DNA from: Rebecca billardiae RCC1528
Taxonomy: Eukaryota; Haptophyta
Direction: 5' to 3'
Length of the DNA stretch: 64,000 nt
NCBI GenBank assembly: GCA_965240325.2
Contig: OZ251227.1
Location: 2,790,001 to 2,854,000, forward strand
The notes under the pieces are model-generated. The model had not been told where the DNA came from, did not search any database, and was given only the letters and a program-made list of their open reading frames with translations. A program made the translations under genes and the position numbers. Below, in pieces: positions 10,851 to 19,105 of the stretch. Every line of letters begins with the position of its first letter. Position 1 is the first letter of the stretch.

Positions 10851-11399
10851 TCGCACACCATAGGCGGCACGTGTGCTGGGTGGCGGAAAGCAGCAGTGCG
10901 TACACGCTTTGCATTAAGCGCATGCTCTGATTGCGCACTCACGATTCACGTAGGCCGCGTTGTCCTTGTTCGAGCCCCTGCTCATTCGTTCAGGACTCGC
11001 CGCGCGATGTCGTCGCATGCTGCAAGCCCGCCGGATGCAGACAAACACTGTGACAACGCGACGACGAGGACACGCCTGTCGTACTTTAACCTTGGCGAGC
11101 TCTCACAAGTGCCACTGTCGCGTGGGCATGCTGCCTCTTGACGTCGGCTGTCACGAGCAGGCCGATATTGTACACAGAGAAGACGTACAAGGCCACTGTC
11201 GCGCGGCAGCATACGTACAGTATATCTTCGTCTTTCGAGGCTGATGTGTCGTCGATCGAGGCATGACGGGATAAGGCGGCACGATGTGGTAGCAGCAAAC
11301 GCCCATGGCCAAGTGCCTACAGTAAACTTATAAGTTGGACGTGAAGGTCAGCACCCTACCTTGCGCATGTGCATGCTGTCGTCCATGCCCGTCCTGGTG
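10851..11399. repeat. Inner right inverted segment and spacer of the fold-back
   Basis: 10850-11150 is the diverged inverted partner of about 5680-5990. The stretch 11150-11399 has no clear partner and no recognisable gene. Confidence 0.6.
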
Positions 11400-12165
11400 G
11401 CTGCTCACAGCGTCTGCTGGCCTCGCCACCAGCGTCCAGCGCCGGCGGCGGCGGGTGCAAGCATATTGATTTGACGGGCGGGCGGAAGGGCTGCTGGCGG
11501 CCCTTCTGCAAGCGCCAGCTGCGGGCCGACGGCGTATTTGTCGCCGGGCTCGAGAGGGGCTGCCAGCGGGCCTTGCCGCACGACTCCACGAGCGCCGCCA
11601 GCGGCGGGTGCAAGCATATTGATTTGACGGGGCGGGAGGGCCGCTGGCGGCCTTTCTGAATTCTGCAAGCGCCAGCTACGGGCGGGCGGCGTATTAGTGT
11701 CGCCAGGCGCGAGAGGGGCTGCCAGCGGGCCTCGCCACGAGCGCCGCCAGCGGCGGGTGCAAGCATATTGATTTGACGGGGCGGGAGGGCCGCTGGCGGC
11801 CTTTCTGCAAGCGCCAGCTACGCGGGCGGGCGGCGTATGTGTCGCCGGGCTCGAGCGAGAGGGGCTGCCAGCGGGCCTCGCCACGAGCGCCGCCAGCGGC
11901 GGGTGCAAGCATATTGATTTGACGGGGCGGGAGGGCCGCTGGCGGCCCTTCTGCAAGCGCCAGCTACGGGCGGGCGGCGTATTTGTCGCCAGGCGCGAGA
12001 GGGGCTGCCAGCGGGCCTTGCTACGAGCGCCGCCAGCGGCGGGTGCAAGCAGTATTGATAGGGCGGGGCGGGAGGGCTGCTGGCGGACCAAGTTTGTTCC
12101 CGGGAAGCAGCCGCCAGCAGCCCTTTCTGGTGTAGACCCTTCTGGCGTCGCCCACGTTCCAGCCG
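11400..12165. repeat. Right outer arm of the fold-back: inverted tandem repeats and terminal sequence
   Basis: About five units of the outer-arm repeat in reverse orientation (GGGTGCAAGCATATTGATTTG near 11453, 11608, 11755 and 11905, then the terminal variant near 12047). They are followed by the terminal block with CCAAGTTTGTTCCCGGGAA, ending at about 12128. Weaker inverted similarity to 3285-3318 continues to about 12165. Confidence 0.85.
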
Positions 12166-12237
12166 AGCTGCGACAACCTGTCGTCGTCCACGCTCTCACC
12201 GACACCGACCGACGGCGATTTTGGGACGTCTTCCACG

Positions 12238-15200
12238 ATGGCGGCGCGACCCGGACTCACCAGTCGCGACGACCAGCCGACAAGCATTGTCGCAGCACCG
12301 GGGCCATCGCCGCCGGTGGGCGCGACGCCCCACCTCTCCATCAGCAGCCTCGTCCCAGACTTCCAGGAGCTGCTCAAGGACTACCCCTTCGACACGGGGC
12401 AGATCCCCCACGATCCCGGACAGCGGATGCAGCCAGTCGAGGCGATCGCACCGGAGCTCGAGTACCTCGGCGACTCGCCGGGCGATCTGGTGAGCATCGA
12501 TGAGGTCGTCGCCGCGCTCTACGAGGTGGCCCTCATGGGCATCAACGAGCCCGACCAGAAGCCGATGGACGTCGTGGAGAGCTTCTTCCACGACATGGGA
12601 GGTACGCGCAGCGCTCCGACTAACCACTCCCACACCATCCTGTGCTGCAGCAAGGCAGCATGGGAACAAGATGCCCGCGATCGGCATCGCATGTCCTCAT
12701 TGTTGTCCACTTACCCCCTCCTGTCTGCCAGCAGCTGGTACGGTGTGAGCGAGACCTTCGACTGCATCATCCCAGAGATCCCGTCGCGCAAGAACCTGGG
12801 CAACGGCATCTACAGCAGCCAGTGGAGTGAGATTGACACCGATGATCCAGAGTCGTGCCAGCCATGCGACAATCAGTCGTGCACATCGAGGCATTGCCTT
12901 CTTGAGTGCAACATCTGTGGGATGGGCAGAGTCTGCAGCTACCGATGCGCAGACGCCATCCAGGTTCAGCATCAGCTCGAATGTGAGCAGATCATCCAGT
13001 TTGCAGCGATGAACGATGGGATTGACATCGATGATGATGGCATTCACGTCCACCAACAGGACGGACCCGTCGCAGCGGCTGATCGCCGCAGCCTGAGCGT
13101 CGTGAATGACGCAGGCGCCAGCCTCGATGATATTTGCCCTTGGCGGCCATCTAAACGATGCACTATCTACTCGGGAGGCTTCATCGCAGCAGCCGCAGAG
13201 CGGCATCAAGGTCACAACTACACAGTTGGAGACTATGTGCGGGAAAGGGACGAGCTTCACCAAAGCAAGTTTGATCTCATGTTCCATTGTAACGACGCAC
13301 TCCTACAGCCAGGTGTCGCATGCTTACTGCACGACGAGTTCTATGGGCTGACTTCTGAAGCAGGCGAGGGACACTCGCCAGCTGACGACGGTCCACCTGG
13401 ACATGGCACAAACTACCCGCCTGCCGCGACTGGCGCCGACAACAGCGCACAGCAGAGCAGCGATGGGGACGAGTCCTCTACGTCGGACATTGACAGCTAT
13501 ACCACAGCAGAGGACCACATTGAGACAAGCTCGCCCCACGCGTCACCGCGAACGCGCAGAAATGGAAGCGAAGCTTGCACCTACTTGCCCGACGCACATG
13601 CAATGATGGCTGTGCAGACAAGCCAGCCCGGCGTCGGAAGCTACAAGCTGAATTTCTTCACAATCAAATCGAAAATGGCTATCCACGGAGCGATCAAGGA
13701 CGCAGTCACCGAGGTCAAGGCTTCCTACAAGGGAAGAGCGACCGACACTACGTCGTCCATGGTCACCCTCGTCGAGGCCAGGCTCTCCGGATACGCGCTG
13801 GCCGAGGCAGCCGTGTGGACAGCCGAAAATGCTATTCGGGAACCTTACGCAACCGCATTCGCAAACATGGACGCGGACACCACCATCATGCAGATGACGA
13901 TCGTCTACGAGCGATCGGTGGAAGTACTTTTCAAGCGTATCAAGGACATGATGCTGCCAAGTCTCTTTTCGTACCTCGAGTCGAAACGGCACATCGTGAA
14001 CCCGAATGAGAATTTCCTGAATTTACATACTCTGCTCGAAATATTCGAGCACGAGCTGAACGTATCGACCATGTCGGAGCTCCGAGCTGAGTTCAAGAAG
14101 CTCTACCCGGACCGACCGACCCCGGTGAGCGGCCCCGAGATGATCAAGCAAACAGTGGAGATGGTACGCGCATCACGCTATCGAGAGCTAGATGACGCCA
14201 CACTCCTCGTTTTCAAGTTGTACAACGGGATGCACGAGCACCCAGAGGTCTACTCGACCGTCATCTCTATTTACGGTTCAATGTCGCCCCAGCAATGCGT
14301 GGCGCAGACCGAACAGCTCACCGCCCAGATCGAGGACGCATACAGGCGTTGGACTCAGTCGCCCAAGGGACGACAGGCAGCGCAACGTGACCCCAAGCGG
14401 GGCGGTCCCGCGCACGCTCTCAATACTGAGGAGGCGGACCGCCGACAACCAGCCGTCACGTGCTCGCACTGCGGGCTACGCAATCACACCGCAGAGCGGT
14501 GCTGGAAGCTACATCCAGACTTGCGGCCACCCAGGCCGCCCGGTGCACCAAGACAGGGCAACTTCAAGCCGCCCGCCAAGCCCGGCGGGCGTGACGGCAA
14601 GTTCATCAAAGTACCTCCGCCCCCCAAGCGGGCGGGGAGGCCGCGAGCCCAGATGGTGCAAGACGAGGACATCGACCCGGAACCCGATGACGCAGATCTC
14701 GAGCCGACGCAATACGCGTATCTGGACTCGGGCGCGTCCCAATCATTTGTCGATATCAACCTCGGCCTGCTACACAATGCTCATCCGATCAGCATGTCTG
14801 TTAAGGTCGCCAAGCGCGACATTGAGCTACACGCATCCAAGGCAGGCGACATGTACGTATACTTACTCGACGCCGACTCAGACACAACCGTGCCGGTGTG
14901 CCTGGAAAACGTCGTCGGAGTCGAAGATCTCGATACTACTCTCTTTTCAGTCAACGCGTTCGCCGCGGCCGGAATGGCTGTGGTGTTCGACGAACGACCA
15001 TACATCCGCATCGGCCCCAAGAGGGTTCATTTGCGCCCCGACAACACTGTCGGATTCAAGGCAGTCGTACCCAAGGCAGAGACAGCCATGCCGGCCACCG
15101 CAGACGACATGCCACCAGACGTCGACCCGATCAAGAACGGGCGAAAGATCACGCTCTGGCAATCCAGACTAGGATACGCCGATATCAAGCGTGTACGCGC

Positions 15201-18165
15201 AACCTACCGCGCGAACGACAAGATGTCGGAGGCATCGCCCTGCACGTACCAGCCCTCCGACGTTGCCAAGTTCAAAGCTAAGCCGTTCCCGGGCACACGT
15301 GAGAGGACAACTCGACCGCTCGAGATGCTCCACAACGATGTCATCGGGCCCATCAACGGGCTGCCCGCCAAGACTCCAAGGTGGGGAACTCTATTCATCG
15401 ATGATTTTTCCGGATACATGCGCTTCTACGACATGCAAAACAAGGCTGAAGCGCCGGAGAAGCTCGACCTCATGGCCAGCGAGATGGGAGCCAACTCTCT
15501 ATCCGCCACCATGCAGAACAAGGGCATCGCCGGATGCACCATTCACCTCGACGGAGGCCGAGAGTTACACTCAAAGAATTGGAACCGAGTCCTTCGCAGG
15601 TACGACATGCTATGCAACTACATGTCGCCCCCCCACACGCAGCAGCTGAACGGCGTCGCCGAACGTGGCCTCGGAGTCATCATGAATGACGCCAGGACAA
15701 TGCTGTACCTCTCAGGCGTACACCACAAATGGTGGCATTGGGCAGCCAAGTGCGCTGCCGCGCAACGCAACCTGATGAGCAAGCATCCTACCAGCGATGG
15801 CAAGCTGGTTTCACCGCACGAGTTGATGTTTGGCACCTCGCCCGGGCCATTCCTACAAAAGCTGAGAGTCTGGGGCTCGCCCTGCATCTACCTCGTACAG
15901 TCGATCAACAAGCAGAACAAGCTACTCCCGCGCGCGCGGGAGGGCATCTTATTGGGATACGGATTCGACGGTATCTTCGAGCGAGGCGCCATCAAGCGAT
16001 CGCACGGATACATCGTTTTGAGTGCCGACGACGGGAAAATCGTCATCACTCGGCATGTCAAGTTCAACGAGCAAGTCATTTTGGATCGAATCTCTACGCA
16101 TTTCAAGGAGATACGCGAAATTCGGGACCCCCTGCTGGCGTGGAGCGCTCGGCGACCCCCTCAAGGTGCAGATGCTGGTAAGACCCATGACAGCAACACC
16201 AACGAGGAGGGCGGCGAAGAGTTTGCCAGCAGCAGCAGCGACGCCGACAGCGGCTCCGAGCGCGGAGGAGACGATCCACCATCGCCGGACGAGAAATCAG
16301 ACGACGATGACGACGAGGATGACGGGGACGGCCCCGACGACGACGAGAAGGGAGATGACGGCGACGACGACGGTGATGAAGACGGCCCCGGAGCTGGAGG
16401 CGGACCATCGCCCAGCAACGCGCCGCCGCAGCCGAAGCAGCCTCCTCCCTCCGCCGATCGTCGCCCACAGCGGACCCGCAACATGACTGGCAAGTCATAC
16501 TTCCCGTCGACGCGGCGCGCGCGCGCGCGCGCGCAGCTCGCGCAGCTCGCATCAGATATCCCGGTACCTACATCGTTCAAGGAAGCGATGGAGAGCAAGC
16601 AAGCATCCGATTGGACAAGGGCTATCATGGAAGAATACGAGGCCCACGACAGACTGGGCACATTCACGCCCGTCGTTGTTCCCAAAGGGAAAGCAATTAT
16701 CCCATCGAAGCTGGTCTTCAAGGTCAAAGCCAATCCAGATGGTACCATCGAACGGTACAAGGCAAGATTGGTTGGTCAAGGCTTCCGCCAGATTCAAGGA
16801 GTCAATTACGACGAGGTATTCTCGCCTACTATCCGGTACGAGAATGTACGCCTCCTATTGGCACTGACGACGGAGCTACGAACACCAGAAAGACCTTGGA
16901 TCATCCACTCCGCGGACGTGAGTACGGCGTACCTCCAAGCCCCTTTGGAGGACGGCCTGAAGATCTACACTACGCTACCCCCGCTGTACCCGTGTACTCT
17001 CAAGCCACCCGAGGGGCATGTGGTCGCGGCCGACTGGGATATGGCCCTTCCAGGATTTAAGCAGAGCGGCCGACGATGGCACCTCCGCCTCAGCCAGAAA
17101 CTGCGAGAGAAAGGATTCAAGAAACTCGCACAGTCGGAGTGCATCTTCGTTCGCATCTCCGGAGACATCATCGACGTCATCGCAGTGTACGTGGACGATC
17201 TGCTTATTCTGAGCAGCTCCCCCGACAGCGCAAGGCCCAGCTCGATTATTGAGGAAATTCGAAAAGAATTTACCCTCCGGGATTTGGGACCAGCAACGAC
17301 GTTCCTGGGCATGAATATCACCCAGGGGCCCAAGTCGACGACTATCTCCATGTCACAGTACATCACCGATCTCCTCAAGAGGCACGACATGAGCGACATT
17401 ACGCCCGTCGACAACCCATGCAGATCGGCAGCAGAGCAACCGACATCAATCGAGACAGACGATTCATCATCGTGCTCGTCGGAGGAATCAAAGACCTACC
17501 GAGCAATCGTCGGAGCGCTACTATTCATCATGAACACCTGCCGACCCGACATCAGCTATGCAGTCAACATGTTGGCAAGGTACATGGCAAGCCCAAGTTC
17601 GAACGACCTTAAAGGTGCCAAGCGAGTGCTCAGGTACTTGGCCGGGACAAAGAATTCCGGCATCACTTTCAAATCAACACCTACTCAGCCACGGACGGAG
17701 ATGTTTGTGGACTCAGATTGGGCCAACGATACAAAGGATCGCCGCTCGACAGGAAGCTATATCTACTTCCACGCAGGCGGCCCAGTATCGTGGCGCACCT
17801 TCAAGCAGTCAATCACAACCCTCTCATCATGTGAGGCCGAATATGTCGCTCTCGCGGAAGGAGCCAAAGAGGCAGTTTACCTACGCGACATCATCAGCGA
17901 TATTCTCAATATTCCCAAGACGCCCATTGTGATCCACGAGGACAACAAGGGGGCGATTGATCTCTCGAAGAACAGCATTCATCATAAGCGCACCAAGCAC
18001 ATCGACGTACGACACCATTTTATTCGAGATTGTGTCGACCTCGGTGCAGTCAACATTATCAAGGTACACACATCGGAAAACATCGCCGATTGTCTTACCA
18101 AGGCGCTACCCAAGGACAAGTTTGCAAAATTCCGAGACATCATGGTTGCACCAGTTTCGAATTGA
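12238..18165 (+). CDS. Copia gag-pol polyprotein (gag, protease, integrase, RT, RNase H)
   Basis: A single 1,975-residue frame without stop or frameshift. A MYND-like zinc finger (residues about 207-249: C..C, C..C, C...C, H...C) precedes the gag core. Next come a CCHC zinc knuckle at 742-755 (CSHCGLRNHTAERC) and the aspartic protease motif DSGAS at 830-834. The integrase core has D1034, D1105 and E1142 (spacing 36). An acidic Asp/Glu/Gly/Pro linker follows (about 1320-1420). The reverse transcriptase has ADVSTAYLQA (D1560) and YVDD at 1651-1654. RNase H has DSDWA near 1825, CEAEY and EDNKGAI, and the frame ends with the copia-typical ADCLTKAL. The integrase N-terminal HHCC finger is eroded (WQSRLGY instead of WH.RLGH). 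The ATG at 12238 is the first in frame, though the frame is open back to 12136. This copy looks coding-competent. Confidence 0.96.
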   Translation: MAARPGLTSRDDQPTSIVAAPGPSPPVGATPHLSISSLVPDFQELLKDYPFDTGQIPHDPGQRMQPVEAIAPELEYLGDSPGDLVSIDEVVAALYEVALMGINEPDQKPMDVVESFFHDMGGTRSAPTNHSHTILCCSKAAWEQDARDRHRMSSLLSTYPLLSASSWYGVSETFDCIIPEIPSRKNLGNGIYSSQWSEIDTDDPESCQPCDNQSCTSRHCLLECNICGMGRVCSYRCADAIQVQHQLECEQIIQFAAMNDGIDIDDDGIHVHQQDGPVAAADRRSLSVVNDAGASLDDICPWRPSKRCTIYSGGFIAAAAERHQGHNYTVGDYVRERDELHQSKFDLMFHCNDALLQPGVACLLHDEFYGLTSEAGEGHSPADDGPPGHGTNYPPAATGADNSAQQSSDGDESSTSDIDSYTTAEDHIETSSPHASPRTRRNGSEACTYLPDAHAMMAVQTSQPGVGSYKLNFFTIKSKMAIHGAIKDAVTEVKASYKGRATDTTSSMVTLVEARLSGYALAEAAVWTAENAIREPYATAFANMDADTTIMQMTIVYERSVEVLFKRIKDMMLPSLFSYLESKRHIVNPNENFLNLHTLLEIFEHELNVSTMSELRAEFKKLYPDRPTPVSGPEMIKQTVEMVRASRYRELDDATLLVFKLYNGMHEHPEVYSTVISIYGSMSPQQCVAQTEQLTAQIEDAYRRWTQSPKGRQAAQRDPKRGGPAHALNTEEADRRQPAVTCSHCGLRNHTAERCWKLHPDLRPPRPPGAPRQGNFKPPAKPGGRDGKFIKVPPPPKRAGRPRAQMVQDEDIDPEPDDADLEPTQYAYLDSGASQSFVDINLGLLHNAHPISMSVKVAKRDIELHASKAGDMYVYLLDADSDTTVPVCLENVVGVEDLDTTLFSVNAFAAAGMAVVFDERPYIRIGPKRVHLRPDNTVGFKAVVPKAETAMPATADDMPPDVDPIKNGRKITLWQSRLGYADIKRVRATYRANDKMSEASPCTYQPSDVAKFKAKPFPGTRERTTRPLEMLHNDVIGPINGLPAKTPRWGTLFIDDFSGYMRFYDMQNKAEAPEKLDLMASEMGANSLSATMQNKGIAGCTIHLDGGRELHSKNWNRVLRRYDMLCNYMSPPHTQQLNGVAERGLGVIMNDARTMLYLSGVHHKWWHWAAKCAAAQRNLMSKHPTSDGKLVSPHELMFGTSPGPFLQKLRVWGSPCIYLVQSINKQNKLLPRAREGILLGYGFDGIFERGAIKRSHGYIVLSADDGKIVITRHVKFNEQVILDRISTHFKEIREIRDPLLAWSARRPPQGADAGKTHDSNTNEEGGEEFASSSSDADSGSERGGDDPPSPDEKSDDDDDEDDGDGPDDDEKGDDGDDDGDEDGPGAGGGPSPSNAPPQPKQPPPSADRRPQRTRNMTGKSYFPSTRRARARAQLAQLASDIPVPTSFKEAMESKQASDWTRAIMEEYEAHDRLGTFTPVVVPKGKAIIPSKLVFKVKANPDGTIERYKARLVGQGFRQIQGVNYDEVFSPTIRYENVRLLLALTTELRTPERPWIIHSADVSTAYLQAPLEDGLKIYTTLPPLYPCTLKPPEGHVVAADWDMALPGFKQSGRRWHLRLSQKLREKGFKKLAQSECIFVRISGDIIDVIAVYVDDLLILSSSPDSARPSSIIEEIRKEFTLRDLGPATTFLGMNITQGPKSTTISMSQYITDLLKRHDMSDITPVDNPCRSAAEQPTSIETDDSSSCSSEESKTYRAIVGALLFIMNTCRPDISYAVNMLARYMASPSSNDLKGAKRVLRYLAGTKNSGITFKSTPTQPRTEMFVDSDWANDTKDRRSTGSYIYFHAGGPVSWRTFKQSITTLSSCEAEYVALAEGAKEAVYLRDIISDILNIPKTPIVIHEDNKGAIDLSKNSIHHKRTKHIDVRHHFIRDCVDLGAVNIIKVHTSENIADCLTKALPKDKFAKFRDIMVAPVSN

Positions 18166-18172
18166 GGGGGCG
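18164..18172 (+). other. Polypurine tract next to the 3' LTR
   Basis: GAGGGGG (18164-18170), then CG, directly abuts the LTR start at 18173 and overlaps the pol stop codon. This is the expected position of the plus-strand primer. Confidence 0.7.
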
Positions 18173-18677
18173 TGTCAAAAGCCCAAGGCAGCCATTGGCG
18201 CCATTCCCCAGCTCGAGGTTTCAATCTCAAGGCGCTGAGCAATTCTAAGCGCCACCATGCTGAGGCTTCATTCCAATTCAAAACCTTATCATCGACCTCA
18301 ACTGTCGGTTTTATTCACGTCCAGTGCACCAATTCATTCATCATCATTCATCGTGCATTTCATAATGGCCAACAAGCGTCGCGGAACAATCCAGGACTAT
18401 CAAAGCTCCTGAGATGTTCTCAAGCCTTCGCAGGGCAATGCACTATCAGATCATTCCGAGAACGTGCCTTCGCAATCAGAAGCCGAGAAGCATCTCCAAA
18501 CTTTCTAATCACGAACGTTCTGAGATGAGTCCTTTTTGAGAACCCTACAAAAGTTTTTCTCAGCGATCTGGAGCTACACCAGCCACACAACAAAACCGAA
18601 CTGATCAGCAAGCAGGGAGACCCCTGCGCCACCATCGCCAAAGAGCGAACCTCCGCCAGCGCACGAAGTGCCAATCA
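18173..18677 (+). repeat. 3' LTR of the copia element
   Basis: 505 bp, identical to 2115-2619 except C at 18516 in place of A at 2458. It is followed by TATAT, the second copy of the target duplication. Confidence 0.97.
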
Positions 18678-19105
18678 TATATATATCATGGCCCGCGGTG
18701 CAGGGCGGAGCGCGCAGCGTGGAGCCCGCACTGCGGGCCCGAACCACGTTATTTCAAAAAGATCTACTTTGATATATATATATATATATATTGATATCAC
18801 TAACTACTGTTATACGAAGTGCTCGTGGCCCAGTTGTAACTACAGTGACTACAGTCTAGCTGAGTAGTAGGTAGCAGTGACGAAGTTCACTGCGGCGGAC
18901 CGCATAGATGGCATCAGCACTGCTTTAGCATGCAGCAGCATTATATCACTAGTATGTTTTAGACTCTGCTAGCTTATTCAGTGAGAGTGACTGACGTCGC
19001 GCCGCGGTTGACTCGTGCCGACGCGGCACGCGCGCGCGCAGCCACCGTTACGCCATTCCTCGCGTCACGTCATGACGTCATGACGTGACGTGACGCCATG
19101 ACGCG
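18678..19105. other. Intergenic DNA with TA repeats and an array of CRE-like palindromes
   Basis: A TA tract lies at about 18771-18791. A small inverted repeat GCCCGCACTGCGGGC lies at 18724-18738. At 19062-19108 TGACGT/ACGTCA half-sites are packed together, including a perfect TGACGTCA at 19073-19080. No gene is recognised. The region is 3' of the anoctamin gene. Confidence 0.6.

Larger units (their letters stand above)
3285..12165. mobile_element. Giant fold-back (inverted-repeat) element nested in the copia element
   Basis: The two ends are inverted copies of each other. The left end GAAAGGGCTGCTGGCGG (from about 3319) recurs reversed as CCGCCAGCAGCCCTTTC ending about 12128, and weaker similarity extends outward about 30 bp on each side. 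The arms contain, from outside in: ~140-160-bp tandem repeats, a 0.4-kb diverged inverted segment (5.6-6.0 kb against 10.85-11.24 kb), and a ~210-bp tandem array in opposite orientations (left about 5 copies, right about 14). A ~0.8-kb single-copy centre lies between. No ORF resembles a transposase, so it would be non-autonomous. The organisation resembles fold-back or Galileo-type elements, but I see no clear target duplication and the class is inferred. Confidence 0.75.
2115..18677 (+). mobile_element. Ty1/copia LTR retrotransposon, 16.56 kb, young, carrying a nested fold-back insertion
   Basis: Both ends are 505-bp LTRs starting TG and ending CA. The element is bracketed by a 5-bp target duplication TATAT (2110-2114 and 18678-18682). 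The LTRs differ at one position only (A at 2458, C at 18516), so insertion is recent. Internally there is a leader (2620 to about 3285), then the ~8.9-kb fold-back insertion (about 3285-12165), then an intact gag-pol ORF (12238-18165) with protease, integrase, reverse transcriptase and RNase H in copia order, then a purine tract next to the 3' LTR. No canonical initiator-tRNA-Met primer-binding site is visible directly after the 5' LTR. Without the insertion the element would be about 7.7 kb. Confidence 0.95.
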
